Origin: Akkermansiaceae bacterium UBA6138
Lineage (GTDB): Bacteria; Verrucomicrobiota; Verrucomicrobiia; Verrucomicrobiales; DEV007
Length of the DNA stretch: 64,000 bases
NCBI GenBank assembly: GCA_002422425.1
Contig: DIVG01000073.1
Location: 197,167 to 261,166 of the forward strand
Direction: 5' to 3'
Every line of letters begins with the position of its first letter. The first letter of the stretch is position 1. The position numbers were made by a program, and so were the translations under genes. Below, piece by piece: positions 43,929 to 53,228 of this stretch. The notes under the pieces are model-generated. The model did not search any database and was not told the DNA's origin. It saw only the letters and a program-made list of their open reading frames with translations.

Positions 43929-44009
43929 GCCGGACTGACAGAGTTGCCGAAAAAAAATGCAACCCGTTCCTGAGCGGGGGGTTCCATAAAGTGACTCAAT
44001 CATCAACTC

Positions 44010-44753
44010 ATGAAAAACACCCTGCTCATTCTGATTACTACCGGACTCGCGATCTCACCTCTTGGCGCGGATGACCAGCCAAAACCCGGCAATAACGACC
44101 CCGGGCGGCCGGGAGCCCCTGAAGGCCGGGGCGACGGATCCTTCTTCCGAAACATGGACAAAGACGGCGACAAGGCCATTTCCAGGGAGGAAGCCGGGGA
44201 ACGTTGGGAACGCCTCGGGAAACTCGACAAGAACGACGACGGCAAAGTCACGATGGAAGAGATGGCGGCCGCCCGCCCGCAGGGCGGACCCGAAGGCAAA
44301 GGGGGACCGCAGGGCAGACCTGAAGGCAAAGGCGGTCCTGATATGTTTGCAAACGCCGACAAGAACAAGGACGGCAAGCTCAGCAAAGACGAAGTCCCCG
44401 CCGAAATGTGGGAGCGCCTCAGCAAGCTCGACAAGGACAATGACGGCACCGTCAGCAAAGAGGAAATGGCCGCGATGCGAGGCAAAGGCGGTCCCGGTGC
44501 GGGCCCCGGAGGTCCCGGCGGCAAAGGTGGTCCCCAGGGCGGTCCCGGCGCGATGTTCTCGCGCTTCGATGAGGACAAGGATGGAAAACTCTCGAAATCG
44601 GAGGTGCCTGCGGAAATGTGGGAAAGGCTCTCCAAGGCAGACGAAAATGCCGACGGATTCCTGAGTAAAGAGGAACTCGAAAAAGTCTATCGCGAACGCG
44701 AAGGCGCCGGTGCCCGCCCCGAAAAGAAAGCGGAAGAAAAACCCGCCTCTTGA
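44010..44753 (+). CDS. Secreted protein with six EF-hand motifs in three pairs
   Basis: 247 residues with a signal peptide (KNTLLILITTGLAISPLGA). Six EF-hand-type loops are visible: DKDGDKAISREE, DKNDDGKVTMEE, DKNKDGKLSKDE, DKDNDGTVSKEE, DEDKDGKLSKSE and DENADGFLSKEE. They form three near-identical pairs separated by Gly/Pro-rich linkers, and the second and third pairs share EVPAEMWERLSK exactly. It should bind calcium outside the cytoplasm. Acidic and repetitive, so the array likely arose by internal duplication. The ATG at 44010 has no clear ribosome site. A strong terminator follows 14 bp after the stop. Confidence 0.9.
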   Translation: MKNTLLILITTGLAISPLGADDQPKPGNNDPGRPGAPEGRGDGSFFRNMDKDGDKAISREEAGERWERLGKLDKNDDGKVTMEEMAAARPQGGPEGKGGPQGRPEGKGGPDMFANADKNKDGKLSKDEVPAEMWERLSKLDKDNDGTVSKEEMAAMRGKGGPGAGPGGPGGKGGPQGGPGAMFSRFDEDKDGKLSKSEVPAEMWERLSKADENADGFLSKEELEKVYREREGAGARPEKKAEEKPAS

Positions 44754-44767
44754 AAAGCTATTCCCGT

Positions 44768-44799
44768 AAACCCCGGCACCCCGGTGCCGGGGTTTTTTT
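44768..44799 (+). terminator. Rho-independent terminator after the EF-hand gene
   Basis: CCCCGGCACC and GGTGCCGGGG (44771-44792) form a long GC stem flanked by AAA and a run of seven T (44793-44799). It may also serve the leftward efflux operon ending at 44819. Confidence 0.9.
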
Positions 44800-44818
44800 A
44801 TTTACCGCGACAACTTTG

Positions 44819-46135
44819 TCACTCGTGCCGCAATGCCTCAACGGGGTTCATCCCCGCCGCGCGGAAGGCCGGATAAATTCCGAAAAGCACTCCGGTCAAA
44901 ACCGAGATGGTAAAGGCCAGCGCCGGAGCCCAGAATTCGATGATCGTGACCATCTCGGCGAAGTGGGTGATCATGATCGGAATCGCCAGCCCCAACGCCA
45001 CGCCGAGAACACCACCCGCACCCGAGAGCATCACCGTCTCGATCAGGAACTGAATCACGATATCTCTTTTCTTTGCCCCGAGAGCCCTCCTGATTCCGAT
45101 CTCCCGGGTCCGCTCGGTGACGGTCGCAAGCATGATATTCATGATTCCGATCCCGCCGACGAGAAGCGAAATCGCGGCAATCGATCCGAGAACAATGTTG
45201 AAGATCTGTTTGGTGCGCTCGGCTCGCCGCAGGAGATCAAGCGGAACGGTCATACGATAGTCGACCTGCTTGTGATTGCGCTCGAGAATGTGGCGTATCG
45301 CAAGCGAAGCGGGCATCACCTGATCGGGCTCGGAGATGCGGATGGTGACCTCGTGGAGCTGCACTTTTTCCGCCTCAAAACTTCCGGAGCGGTATTTAAA
45401 AATCACCTCGCCAAAATGGTCTTCCAGCGTGGTCAGCGGGATCATCATCTCCATACCATCCGCCTGATCCCCGCGCCCCTTGCTCTCCTCGTTCGCCGCC
45501 GCGACCGAGGGATCATCCTCGATGATTCCGATGACACGAAAGTAACTCGTCTGAATGCGAACGGTGTCGCCGATCGGCTCGGTAAGCGGGAAAAGCTGGC
45601 GCGCAAGACTTTTTGAGAGCACGCAGACAGGCGCGCGCATCGACATTTCGAGCTCGGTGAAAAAACGCCCGCGGACCACCCGGCGGTTTCGCATTTCCGG
45701 ATACCAGGAAACGGTGCCAACGGCTGCCCCGTCGACGTTCTGGGCCTCGTTCCAGATGAAATCCTTGACCTCGCGGGAGGGGATCGTCACCATGACACCC
45801 GGAACGGTGGCGCGGATCTGGGAAATATCGTTGTAAGTGAGTCCGTAATCGAGAATGAGGGATCGTTCCTGCTCACCCGCCGTCGTTTTATTCGAAGGTT
45901 TCACCGATTCCAGAATGATGTTCTGGCTTCCGAGGTCTTTGATCTGCTGCTGAGCTTCGTAACTGGCCCCTTCTCCGATCGCGAGCATCGCGATGACCGA
46001 GCAGACTCCGAACACAATTCCCATCGCCGTGAGGAGGGAACGCAGCTTGTGCATCCAAAGACTCTTCACCCCCAGAATGATGGATCGCTTCAACCGGAAA
46101 AGGGAAAATTCCCGAATGATAACGGGAGCACTCAC
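44819..46135 (-). CDS. MacB-type ABC transporter permease (FtsX/MacB domains)
   Basis: 438 residues. An N-terminal membrane helix, a periplasmic MacB_PCD domain of about 220 residues, and three C-terminal helices with the FtsX signature (VGGIGIMNIMLATVTERTREIGIRRALGAKKRDI). Such mechanotransmission permeases push substrates from the periplasm through an outer-membrane duct. In E. coli MacB this is fused to the ATPase; here it is separate. Starts with GTG overlapping the ATPase stop by 4 bp, implying coupling. Last gene of the four-gene efflux operon. Confidence 0.93.
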   Translation of the reverse strand: MSAPVIIREFSLFRLKRSIILGVKSLWMHKLRSLLTAMGIVFGVCSVIAMLAIGEGASYEAQQQIKDLGSQNIILESVKPSNKTTAGEQERSLILDYGLTYNDISQIRATVPGVMVTIPSREVKDFIWNEAQNVDGAAVGTVSWYPEMRNRRVVRGRFFTELEMSMRAPVCVLSKSLARQLFPLTEPIGDTVRIQTSYFRVIGIIEDDPSVAAANEESKGRGDQADGMEMMIPLTTLEDHFGEVIFKYRSGSFEAEKVQLHEVTIRISEPDQVMPASLAIRHILERNHKQVDYRMTVPLDLLRRAERTKQIFNIVLGSIAAISLLVGGIGIMNIMLATVTERTREIGIRRALGAKKRDIVIQFLIETVMLSGAGGVLGVALGLAIPIMITHFAEMVTIIEFWAPALAFTISVLTGVLFGIYPAFRAAGMNPVEALRHE

Positions 46136-46848
46136 GCCGGGTTCCTTTCCGTGTAGCTGTCGTAAGCAATTTCGCCATCCTTAAGACGAATGGTACGGGA
46201 CGTCCGCTTCGCCATGCCTTCATCGTGCGTAATAAGGATGAGCGTTTTCCCGTCGGCATTGAGCTCGTCGAATATCTGAAGGATATCACCGCCGGATTTG
46301 GAATCGAGGTTCCCCGTCGCTTCGTCGGCTAAAATCACCGCAGGATCATTAGCGAGGGCCCGCGCGATCGCGACACGCTGTTGCTGACCACCGGAAAGTT
46401 CGGTGGGGCGATGATCGAGACGAGACCCGAGGCCGACCTTGCGAGCGAGCCCGACCGCGATCTCGCGACTATCCTTTTCAGGCACCCCCTGGTAATAAAG
46501 CGGCACCTCTATATTTTCCACCACCGTCAGCTGCTGGATCAGGTTGTAACTTTGAAAGATGAAGCCGAGACGCTTGCCGCGGACCTGGGAAAGATCGTCA
46601 TCGGAAAGTTTCGAAACATCCTGGCCGCTGAGGAAATACTGGCCCACCGTCGGCTGATCAAGACAGCCCAGAATATTGAGCATCGTCGATTTCCCGCAAC
46701 CCGACGGGCCGAGGATGGAAATGTAGTCGCCGGGCATGATTTTGAGGTCCACCCCATGGAGCGCCTTCACCAGGGTATCGCCCATCCGGTAGTGTTTTTC
46801 GACACCCCTAAGCTCGATGACCGGTTCGGGAAGAGACGACAGCACCAT
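46132..46848 (-). CDS. MacB/LolD-type ABC transporter ATP-binding protein
   Basis: 238 residues with complete motifs: Walker A GPSGCGKST, Q-loop FIFQSYNL, signature LSGGQQQRV, Walker B VILADEATGNLD and the H-loop ITHDEGMAKR. It should power the adjoining permease in the cytoplasm. All catalytic residues are intact, in contrast to the ABC subunit at 1924. It starts 27 bp after the membrane-fusion gene and overlaps the permease by 4 bp. Confidence 0.95.
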   Translation of the reverse strand: MVLSSLPEPVIELRGVEKHYRMGDTLVKALHGVDLKIMPGDYISILGPSGCGKSTMLNILGCLDQPTVGQYFLSGQDVSKLSDDDLSQVRGKRLGFIFQSYNLIQQLTVVENIEVPLYYQGVPEKDSREIAVGLARKVGLGSRLDHRPTELSGGQQQRVAIARALANDPAVILADEATGNLDSKSGGDILQIFDELNADGKTLILITHDEGMAKRTSRTIRLKDGEIAYDSYTERNPA

Positions 46849-46875
46849 GGGAAAAGAAGAGGAGTCCGGGGAAGC

Positions 46876-48714
46876 TCAGGCCTTCTCGTCAGACTCGACC
46901 GCTTCCTCCGTTTCACCGGCCGTCGAAGCGGTCTTGCCATCCACTTTCCCGGTCTCGATCTTGCGCTCATCCGCTCCGCGCGCGATGCGTGAATTCTGCA
47001 ACTTGGCCGGCTCGTAGCTGTCGGGCATCTTCAGGAAAACCGTATCGCCTTCTTCAACCCCCTCGCGGAGCTCGATAAAGTCGTTGTTGTTGGCTCCGAT
47101 CATCACCTTCTGACGCTTGTAGCCACCGAGCGTTTTGAGAAAGACAAAATGCTCGCTGTTTTCCACAAAGACCGCCTGGACGGGAACGTAAGTCACATCC
47201 TCAAGCTCCTCGACGATGATCTCGACTTTGGCGCTCATCCCCGGCTTGAGAAACTCATGGGTGCCGTCAATCTCCACCGTGGCGGGGTAGACCTTGAGCG
47301 AAGGATTGTAGCGCGAAGCGTTTGAATCAGGCAGCACCGCCACCTTGGCAATGCGGCCGACGAGAGTTTTGTCAGGGACGGACTCCGCCGTGATGTAGAC
47401 TTTTTGCCCCAGCCCGATCTTTTTGATGTGCGATTCGTGAATGTTTACCTCCACCCCGAGTTTTGACATGTCCGGAATCGTGATAATAGGCTGGCCGTTC
47501 TTGAGCGTCGCGCCCGAAGAGATTCCGTCATAAAAGCGCGACGTATAATAGTTGTCATTAGCACCGCCGTAAGCAACGAGACCGGGGAGCTTCGCCCGGA
47601 TAACACAACTCGCGAGCTGCTCCTCGAGGTTTTCCCGCTTCTTCAACTCGAGCTCGTAGCGGCGTTTTGCAGAGCGGTATTTGGCGTAGATCTGCGACAT
47701 CTGCGCCATTTTGCCGCGCTTCGAGCGGATGAGGGAAAGGAGCGCCTCTTCATAAACCGAGAGCATCTTCTCAGCCTCCTTAGGGAACTCGTAATCGCGG
47801 AAGAGTTCCAGCTCGGTCTCGGATCGCTGTAACGCGAGTCGGGCCTTGTCGAGCCCCACCATCTCATTTTCCAGCGTTTGTTTGGTGATGAATTCCCGCT
47901 GGTGGAGACGCTTTGCCCCCTCGACCGACTCTTCCACGACGGACAGTTCGGACGACGCCACGAGCGCCTCGTCACGCATGCGTCGGATCGTCTGCTCGGC
48001 CTCACCGTCACCGAGGAGTTCGTCCTTGAGGAAGGAACCGAAATTGACGTTGGCGGCAAGACTGTCGTCCGCTTCGAGAGCGAAATTCGTCACACTGGTG
48101 TCGTCAGTGGCATCATCGGCCAGCTTCCTCGTGTCAAAAGCGTTAACGATGAGCGTCGTGGCCTCTTTTTCGTAGGTCGCGAGTGAATCATTGTCGAAGG
48201 GAAGCCCGAGCTTTTTCAGCGTCGCCTGTGCCGCCTGCGCTCCCACGAACTTCTGGAAGTCGAGCAGCGCGAAACGCAGCTTCTGACGCTCGAGCTTGAT
48301 ACTGCTGAGGGCCTCGCTTTCCTGAATCTCGATACTCTGTTTCGCCTCGGCGTAAGCCGCCTCGGTTTGCTGGAACTGAACATCGTGATCGACGATCGCC
48401 TCTTCGAGTTCGGACTGATCGAGACGAACAAGCACTTTCCCGTTCGCCACATCTTCCTCGGTTACATAGTATCCCTCGTCGATGATCTCGAGAATTTTCA
48501 CCCCGTTGGCGGATTTCACCTCGTTCCGGAACTCAAGGAAATTGAGGGCCTGGATATTCCCTCCCTCGAGCACGTCGATGACGAGATCACCTTTTTGCGC
48601 CTCGGCGACGGGCATATCCTTCTCGGCGGACTCACCCTTACCTCCCCCTCTTAATCCCAGGAAAATCGCGACCGCAGCCACCACCGTTACCCCAGCTATG
48701 ATCCTTTTTTTCAT
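46876..48714 (-). CDS. MacA/HlyD-like periplasmic membrane-fusion protein
   Basis: 612 residues, longer than MacA (about 370). A membrane anchor (IIAGVTVVAAVAIFLGL) is followed by a lipoyl-like half. A very long helical hairpin of about 265 residues (about 120-385; KRRYELELKKRENLEEQL near its end) comes next. Then come the second lipoyl half (CVIRAKLPGLVAYGG) and beta-barrel and membrane-proximal domains (VNIHESHIKKIGLGQKV, PVQAVFVENSEHFVFL). The long hairpin suggests a large span to the outer-membrane channel. The C-terminal tail is acidic and probably disordered. Second gene of the tripartite pump operon. Confidence 0.92.
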   Translation of the reverse strand: MKKRIIAGVTVVAAVAIFLGLRGGGKGESAEKDMPVAEAQKGDLVIDVLEGGNIQALNFLEFRNEVKSANGVKILEIIDEGYYVTEEDVANGKVLVRLDQSELEEAIVDHDVQFQQTEAAYAEAKQSIEIQESEALSSIKLERQKLRFALLDFQKFVGAQAAQATLKKLGLPFDNDSLATYEKEATTLIVNAFDTRKLADDATDDTSVTNFALEADDSLAANVNFGSFLKDELLGDGEAEQTIRRMRDEALVASSELSVVEESVEGAKRLHQREFITKQTLENEMVGLDKARLALQRSETELELFRDYEFPKEAEKMLSVYEEALLSLIRSKRGKMAQMSQIYAKYRSAKRRYELELKKRENLEEQLASCVIRAKLPGLVAYGGANDNYYTSRFYDGISSGATLKNGQPIITIPDMSKLGVEVNIHESHIKKIGLGQKVYITAESVPDKTLVGRIAKVAVLPDSNASRYNPSLKVYPATVEIDGTHEFLKPGMSAKVEIIVEELEDVTYVPVQAVFVENSEHFVFLKTLGGYKRQKVMIGANNNDFIELREGVEEGDTVFLKMPDSYEPAKLQNSRIARGADERKIETGKVDGKTASTAGETEEAVESDEKA

Positions 48715-48729
48715 AACGCTATAAACGGG

Positions 48730-50445
48730 TCAGAGTGATTCTCGTTCGAGTTTCTCCACCCACGACCCGTCATCGTTAATATACAGGATCCCCATGTCCC
48801 TCCAAAGGCGCAACCGCGCTAAGGTATGATTCACCACGGTTGCGGTGCGCTGATTCTGTGCATCAACGAGGTCTTCCTGCGCATCGACAAGATCCCTTGC
48901 CTCCCCTCGACCGAGTTCCGCGAGGAGAATCTGCTCCTCAAGGCGACGCGAGGCGAGAGCGACACCTTCCTCGGCAATTTTGAAATTCTGCCGCTCCTGT
49001 TCGAGCGCGCGCCACGAATCATAGATCTCAAGCCGGGCCCTATCATAGGCAAGATCACGCCCCCGCCTCGCCCGCTCCACCTGAACGAGGGTGGCCCGGT
49101 AAATATTTCGTTCGGCCTTGCGATCAATCGGAAGATCCAGATCGACCGAACTTGACCAGCGGCGACGATTCCAGTTAATCGCCGGGGTCGTATCGTCGGG
49201 AGTGCTCACCGCGTTGTAGTCCAGAGAGAGATCGAGGCCCGGCAGGAGCCCGTTTTTAGCCACTTTGACCTGGCGAAGGGCATCATCGACAAGGTCGTTT
49301 GCCGTGACCAGATCGGGCCGTGCGACCATCGCGATCTCGACTGATTGCTCTTTCGTGACCGGAATCGTCTCGATCTTCAAGCGGTCGAGCTCTCCCTCGT
49401 CAAGGACGAGATGAGTGTCCACCGGAACGCCAATAGTAATCTTGAACTCATCGAGCACAGACTGGTAAGCCCGGATGGCATCGATCCAGCGGCTCTCGGA
49501 CTGCAGCTTGGCCTGGCGCAGGCGCGCGAGCTGGTTTTGCGTCCGGCGATTCTCTTCGGCGAGTGCCTCCTCACGTTCGACGTTTTTCACAAACCCCCGA
49601 TAGGCCACGTAGTTGTTGTGAACCCGATCTCGGGCGCGGAGGACCCCGTAATAGTCACTCACCACCCCGACCACAAATGCGCGCCTGAAATCGGCAAAAT
49701 CCCGGAGTTCGTAGAGCAGGTTCCGCTCCTCCTGCGTCAATGCCTCGAGTGTCACCGTCGTGCCGGCCCCCCTCAGGAGGGGCTGCATAATAGAAACGGC
49801 AAGGTCGGAGTCATTGAGCGAACGGTTTCCCGTCATGATACGGAGAAAATCCTGAGTGAAGTCCGCCGAGATTCTCGCGCCGGTTTTGTAGAGCCATTTA
49901 AAACCGGCCGTGCGGTTCTGTGAAAAGGTGTTCGTCGAGACCAGCTCGGTCATTCCCGCCTCAAGCTCCGCCCCGCGCGAATCCGTCGCCCGGGTGACCG
50001 ATCCTCCTGCGCCGACGATCGGAGCGAGGCGGTGCCTCGCGAGAGTGAGGTCGAGAGCGGAGAGGAAGAGTTGCTCGCGGGCGCTCAGGTAGGTACGTCC
50101 ATGAACGATCGCGGTGCCGACCGCCTCGTTGAGGCCCATCTGCTTCGCGCCGCGCTCCTGCCGGGCGAGATCGCCGAGAAATTCACCGTCTTTCCCGCCC
50201 GCTGTTTTCAAACCCGTCAGATCGACAATCGGGGTTTCGGGAAGATTGACATCATCAGACCCGACATTCTCGACCTCGACCGCTTTTTCCGAGAGAATGG
50301 AATAGACCTCACGGTCCGCACGCCCCTCGTATCTTTGGGGCGAGCAGGAAGGGAAAAGAAAAAAGGCAAGCGCAAGGACCGGCAGAGGCCACTGCCAATT
50401 CCAAACTTTCCGCTGCCCTGTCCCGGGGAAAGGGACGCCCGCCAT
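48730..50445 (-). CDS. TolC-family outer-membrane efflux protein
   Basis: 571 residues with an N-terminal signal ending in a lipobox-like LFPSC, so probably lipid-anchored. Two TolC-type helical repeats follow: the first around EQERNLLYELRDFADFRRAF and the second around IYRATLVQVERARRGRDL and DLVDAQEDLVDAQNQRT. It forms the outer-membrane duct of the pump encoded downstream. The ATG at 50445 is chosen because GGAGA lies nine bases upstream; longer in-frame starts precede an unrelated sequence. Leads an operon of four genes in the order channel, fusion protein, ATPase, permease. Confidence 0.9.
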   Translation of the reverse strand: MAGVPFPGTGQRKVWNWQWPLPVLALAFFLFPSCSPQRYEGRADREVYSILSEKAVEVENVGSDDVNLPETPIVDLTGLKTAGGKDGEFLGDLARQERGAKQMGLNEAVGTAIVHGRTYLSAREQLFLSALDLTLARHRLAPIVGAGGSVTRATDSRGAELEAGMTELVSTNTFSQNRTAGFKWLYKTGARISADFTQDFLRIMTGNRSLNDSDLAVSIMQPLLRGAGTTVTLEALTQEERNLLYELRDFADFRRAFVVGVVSDYYGVLRARDRVHNNYVAYRGFVKNVEREEALAEENRRTQNQLARLRQAKLQSESRWIDAIRAYQSVLDEFKITIGVPVDTHLVLDEGELDRLKIETIPVTKEQSVEIAMVARPDLVTANDLVDDALRQVKVAKNGLLPGLDLSLDYNAVSTPDDTTPAINWNRRRWSSSVDLDLPIDRKAERNIYRATLVQVERARRGRDLAYDRARLEIYDSWRALEQERQNFKIAEEGVALASRRLEEQILLAELGRGEARDLVDAQEDLVDAQNQRTATVVNHTLARLRLWRDMGILYINDDGSWVEKLERESL

Positions 50446-50619
50446 GATAAAATTCTCCATCCGAGCCTTCACTTCGGACAGAGCGCTGACTTTCGCAAGC
50501 ACGACAACAAGCCATAGACGCGCCACTATCCAAATCGATGAAGAGAACAGGGGGTAGCGCATCGCCCCGTTTTTGCAGCGCGGCAGCCGGGCGTATCCCC
50601 CCCCGGGCGGGAAACGTGG

Positions 50620-50637
50620 AAAAAAATGGAACGGGCC
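50620..50637 (-). terminator. T-run at the 3' end of rnpB
   Basis: The final P1 strand of rnpB (50637-50628 on the reverse strand) is followed at once by a run of seven T (50626-50620). The P1 helix plus T-run would end transcription. Confidence 0.6.
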
Positions 50638-51061
50638 ACCGTAAGCCGGATTCTGTTCGCCCGGCCCGTAGTCGAACCGCGCGGACGATCATTTATCTAG
50701 CGGGCCTCCCCGAAGAGATGCCCCCTCCCCGCCGAAGCGGGGTGCGACTAATACCCGGACACATATCGCGGCCGAAACCGCAAAACCGGACCGGCTGTCC
50801 GTTTGCCCTGTTATGTCTTGCACCGCATGGGGTTTATCGTGCCCCCTCGGTTACCCTCGGGGCGGTGAGCTCTTACCTCGCCATTTCACCCTTACCCTCC
50901 TTCACTCGGCGAGCGCCGGAGGGCGGTATATTTTCTGCGACACTTTCCGTCACCCCGCCATTACGAAGGAGTGCCCCGGCTTTCACCGGGCATGCTGCCG
51001 TGTGGTGTCCGGACTTTCCTCTGAATCCCGAAGAAAACAGCGATCATCTCCGGCCCGTTCC
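50628..51061 (-). ncRNA. rnpB: RNase P RNA
   Basis: About 434 bases. On the reverse strand the 5' end GGAACGGGCC pairs with the 3' end GGCCCGTTCC to form helix P1. The universally conserved CR-I segment AGAGGAAAGTCCGGAC lies near 51024-51009, and the 3' conserved ACAGAATCCGGCTTAC is near 50658-50643. Other helices, such as GCACCCCGC/GCGGGG, are visible. It is the catalytic RNA that matures the 5' ends of tRNAs. Type A-like layout by length. It follows the PfkB gene on the same strand by 58 bp. Confidence 0.93.
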
Positions 51062-51119
51062 ATGCGCGGAACCTACACCCGATCGACCGGAAGCGCCACG
51101 AGAAGAATACGGGAACCGC

Positions 51120-52052
51120 TCAACCCGCCCTCGCGATCATTCTCTGCACTTCCTCAAGGGTGGGCAGATACCCTCGTCCACCCAGTGCCGTGGCGGAAAG
51201 AGCGGCCGCAGCCGCAGCCGTGCATGCACCATCCTCCCACGACTGACCAAACACGCTCGCGGCGAGAAAGGCTCCGTGAAAGACATCCCCGCAGCCGGTC
51301 GTGTCAACCAGCGCAGCCACGGGAAAAGCAGCCTGATGAAAACGATCCCCTCCCCGCTCAAGGAACCAGCTCCCTTCGGCCCCGTCGGTGATCCCGACGA
51401 TCTCAGCCCCCCATTGCGCGAGGGCGGTGAGCTGCCCGCCCCGGGAATCGGTGCCGGCGAGGCGTTCGGCGTAGTCACGCGCCACAATGAGAATGTCGGC
51501 GAAGGGCAGCAGTTCCAGATGGCGCGGGTCGTAGCGATGAGCCCCTCCGTCAAAGGAGACTCGACCGCCGCTTTCGCGCACAGACCGGGCCGCGTCGCGA
51601 CAAGCGGGCCAATGGCGACCGTTCAAGTGAAGAAAGCGACAGGTTGCGAACTCACCGCAGGGTAATTCAGAGAAGGACAAGGGGGTGAAGTCACCCTCCT
51701 CAAAGACGATGTGCCTCTCGCCGTCACTCTCACGCACGAGGACATTACCGAGAGAACTGCGGCGGCCCGGCTCAGTCACGAGATAGGAAATATCGACGCC
51801 GAAACGCTCATAATCGCCCCGGATACGCTCCCCCCGCCAGTCGTCGCCGATCCGATCAATCACGGCCGTTTTTGCCCCGAGACGGGAGGCCGCGCACAGG
51901 GCTGTCGCTACCGGGCCGCCCCCCATCAACGCGGAACGAGTCACCGGGGTGACCCCACCCCCGCCCGGAAAAGACCCGACGACCTGGATCGAGTCCAGAA
52001 TCGACATCCCGAGGCCAAGGATATCAAAGCCGGGACCGGAAGCCGGAGGCAT
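51120..52052 (-). CDS. PfkB-family carbohydrate kinase
   Basis: 310 residues. The N-terminal MGGGPVATALCAASRLG and IDRIGDD, and the C-terminal DTTGCGDVFHGAF with the catalytic Asp and anion hole, are the two PfkB signatures. It phosphorylates a sugar or nucleoside; the substrate is not evident. The ATG at 52052 overlaps the hydrolase stop (TGATG), the classic coupling arrangement; a GTG at 52076 would overlap the hydrolase more. No known sugar-pathway genes adjoin. rnpB follows. Confidence 0.9.
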   Translation of the reverse strand: MPPASGPGFDILGLGMSILDSIQVVGSFPGGGGVTPVTRSALMGGGPVATALCAASRLGAKTAVIDRIGDDWRGERIRGDYERFGVDISYLVTEPGRRSSLGNVLVRESDGERHIVFEEGDFTPLSFSELPCGEFATCRFLHLNGRHWPACRDAARSVRESGGRVSFDGGAHRYDPRHLELLPFADILIVARDYAERLAGTDSRGGQLTALAQWGAEIVGITDGAEGSWFLERGGDRFHQAAFPVAALVDTTGCGDVFHGAFLAASVFGQSWEDGACTAAAAAALSATALGGRGYLPTLEEVQRMIARAG

Positions 52053-52786
52053 CAGCTGTGATGGCCTTTGAGCCACGAGAGGACAGCGTCGGTCATTTGA
52101 CCGAGTCCGTCGCCACTGAAAACGTGGTCAACGCCGGGAAGAATCACGATCTCCTTCGGCTCATAAGCACTCGCATACATTTTCTGACCCTCCTCGACCG
52201 GAACGACGTCGTCGGCGTCACCGTGGAGGATAAGCCAGGGGACTTCGATTTTCTCCGTTTTGCCGAAGACATTGTCGATCTTGTTCATATCATCGACGAA
52301 GGCCTGGGAAAGCGGGCAGTCTTTATCTTCCCACATGCAGCCCTTGCCGGGCTTCTGGTCACCGAACTCACGCTCGACAAATTCTTTGGTATTGCCCATC
52401 CCGGCGAGGGAAACGAGCAACTCGATGCGCTCGTCCTTGGCGGCCGCGAGCACGCCCACGGCGGCCCCCATGCTATGGCCGATGTAGCAAATGCGGTGGT
52501 AGCCCTCTTCTTCGGCGGCGTCGACAACCGCCTTGAGATCTTTCAACTCTTTCGTGATGGTGCTGTCCTCGAACTTGCCACCCGATCTCCCGTTGCCCGA
52601 GAAGGAAAAACGAAGCGCGTTGAAGCCCGCTTTTTCAAGGGCTTCAGCCAGAGCGATCGCCCAGGGGCGATCCTTGTTTCCGGTCACACCATGACCGATG
52701 ATCGCGAGCAGCGAGGTATCCGAAGGATCTCCATGGAATTCGTAGTCCAGATTCTCCTTCGATGAGTTGAGTATTTCCAAATACAT
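52052..52786 (-). CDS. Alpha/beta hydrolase
   Basis: 244 residues, cytoplasmic. The nucleophile elbow is GHSMGAA, the acidic residue is likely in HGDADDVVPVEEGQ, and the histidine is in GVDHVFSG. An oxyanion region lies in IIGHGVTGNKDRP. The fold resembles acylaminoacyl-peptidase or dienelactone-type hydrolases; substrate unknown. Its stop overlaps the start of the PfkB kinase (TGATG), so both are translated from one mRNA. Start ATG at 52786. Confidence 0.9.
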   Translation of the reverse strand: MYLEILNSSKENLDYEFHGDPSDTSLLAIIGHGVTGNKDRPWAIALAEALEKAGFNALRFSFSGNGRSGGKFEDSTITKELKDLKAVVDAAEEEGYHRICYIGHSMGAAVGVLAAAKDERIELLVSLAGMGNTKEFVEREFGDQKPGKGCMWEDKDCPLSQAFVDDMNKIDNVFGKTEKIEVPWLILHGDADDVVPVEEGQKMYASAYEPKEIVILPGVDHVFSGDGLGQMTDAVLSWLKGHHS

Positions 52787-52847
52787 GACGTCGTTTCGGT
52801 AATTTGCGGGCCTGATGAAAAATGTCTAAGTGAAAAAGCGCGCCGGG

Positions 52848-53150
52848 TCAAAATTGCGTGTCGAATACCCGGACTTCTTTGAACCAGCCGCTGAACTGCT
52901 TCACAAAAACATCGTGATCAGGATGGACCTGATAGGCGTTATGCTGCTCGACTGAGTCAAACTCAAGAACAAGGGCGTAGTCAAAGGTATTCCGGGTAAC
53001 TGGGCGAACCGGCGTCGCGGCGGCTCGTCCGACGCTCCCGCCCGCAACGACGTCGATCGTGAAGAGGACACGAAGACCTTCCTCGAATGAGGTTTTTTGC
53101 TCGTCCGTAAGGGACGGGTTTAGCCAGAAGTAAACGTTGTGTCGCACCAT
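52848..53150 (-). CDS. Dabb (stress-responsive alpha/beta barrel) protein
   Basis: 100 residues. The ferredoxin-like alpha+beta dimeric barrel is indicated by VRHNVYFWLNPSLTDEQK at the start, YALVLEFDSVEQHNAY in the middle and HPDHDVFVK near the end. Small enzymes and stress proteins share this fold; no catalytic role can be assigned. A strong-looking promoter lies upstream with only six bases between its -10 box and the ATG. Confidence 0.9.
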   Translation of the reverse strand: MVRHNVYFWLNPSLTDEQKTSFEEGLRVLFTIDVVAGGSVGRAAATPVRPVTRNTFDYALVLEFDSVEQHNAYQVHPDHDVFVKQFSGWFKEVRVFDTQF

Positions 53151-53156
53151 GTCGCG

Positions 53157-53185
53157 AGAGTAGGACAGGCCCCGGATTTTATCAA
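53157..53185 (-). promoter_or_regulatory. Promoter of the Dabb gene, leaderless geometry
   Basis: Reverse strand TTGATA (53185-53180), 17-base spacer, TACTCT (53162-53157, fits TANNNT), then six bases to the ATG. The gene has no Shine-Dalgarno. Confidence 0.55.
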
Positions 53186-53228
53186 CCGGCGACTCGGCAA
53201 GAGCCGCTTTTTTTGCTAACGGCCTCTT

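Noticed and set aside
42777..44006. 409-codon open frame opposite the RbsC-type permease
   Set aside because: The permease has signature motifs, membrane segments and a promoter; the reverse product is a highly charged, motif-free chain.
50538..51665. Rightward open frame across rnpB
   Set aside because: Its first half reads the RNase P RNA and its second half the antisense of the PfkB gene; composition is Pro/Arg-rich without motifs.
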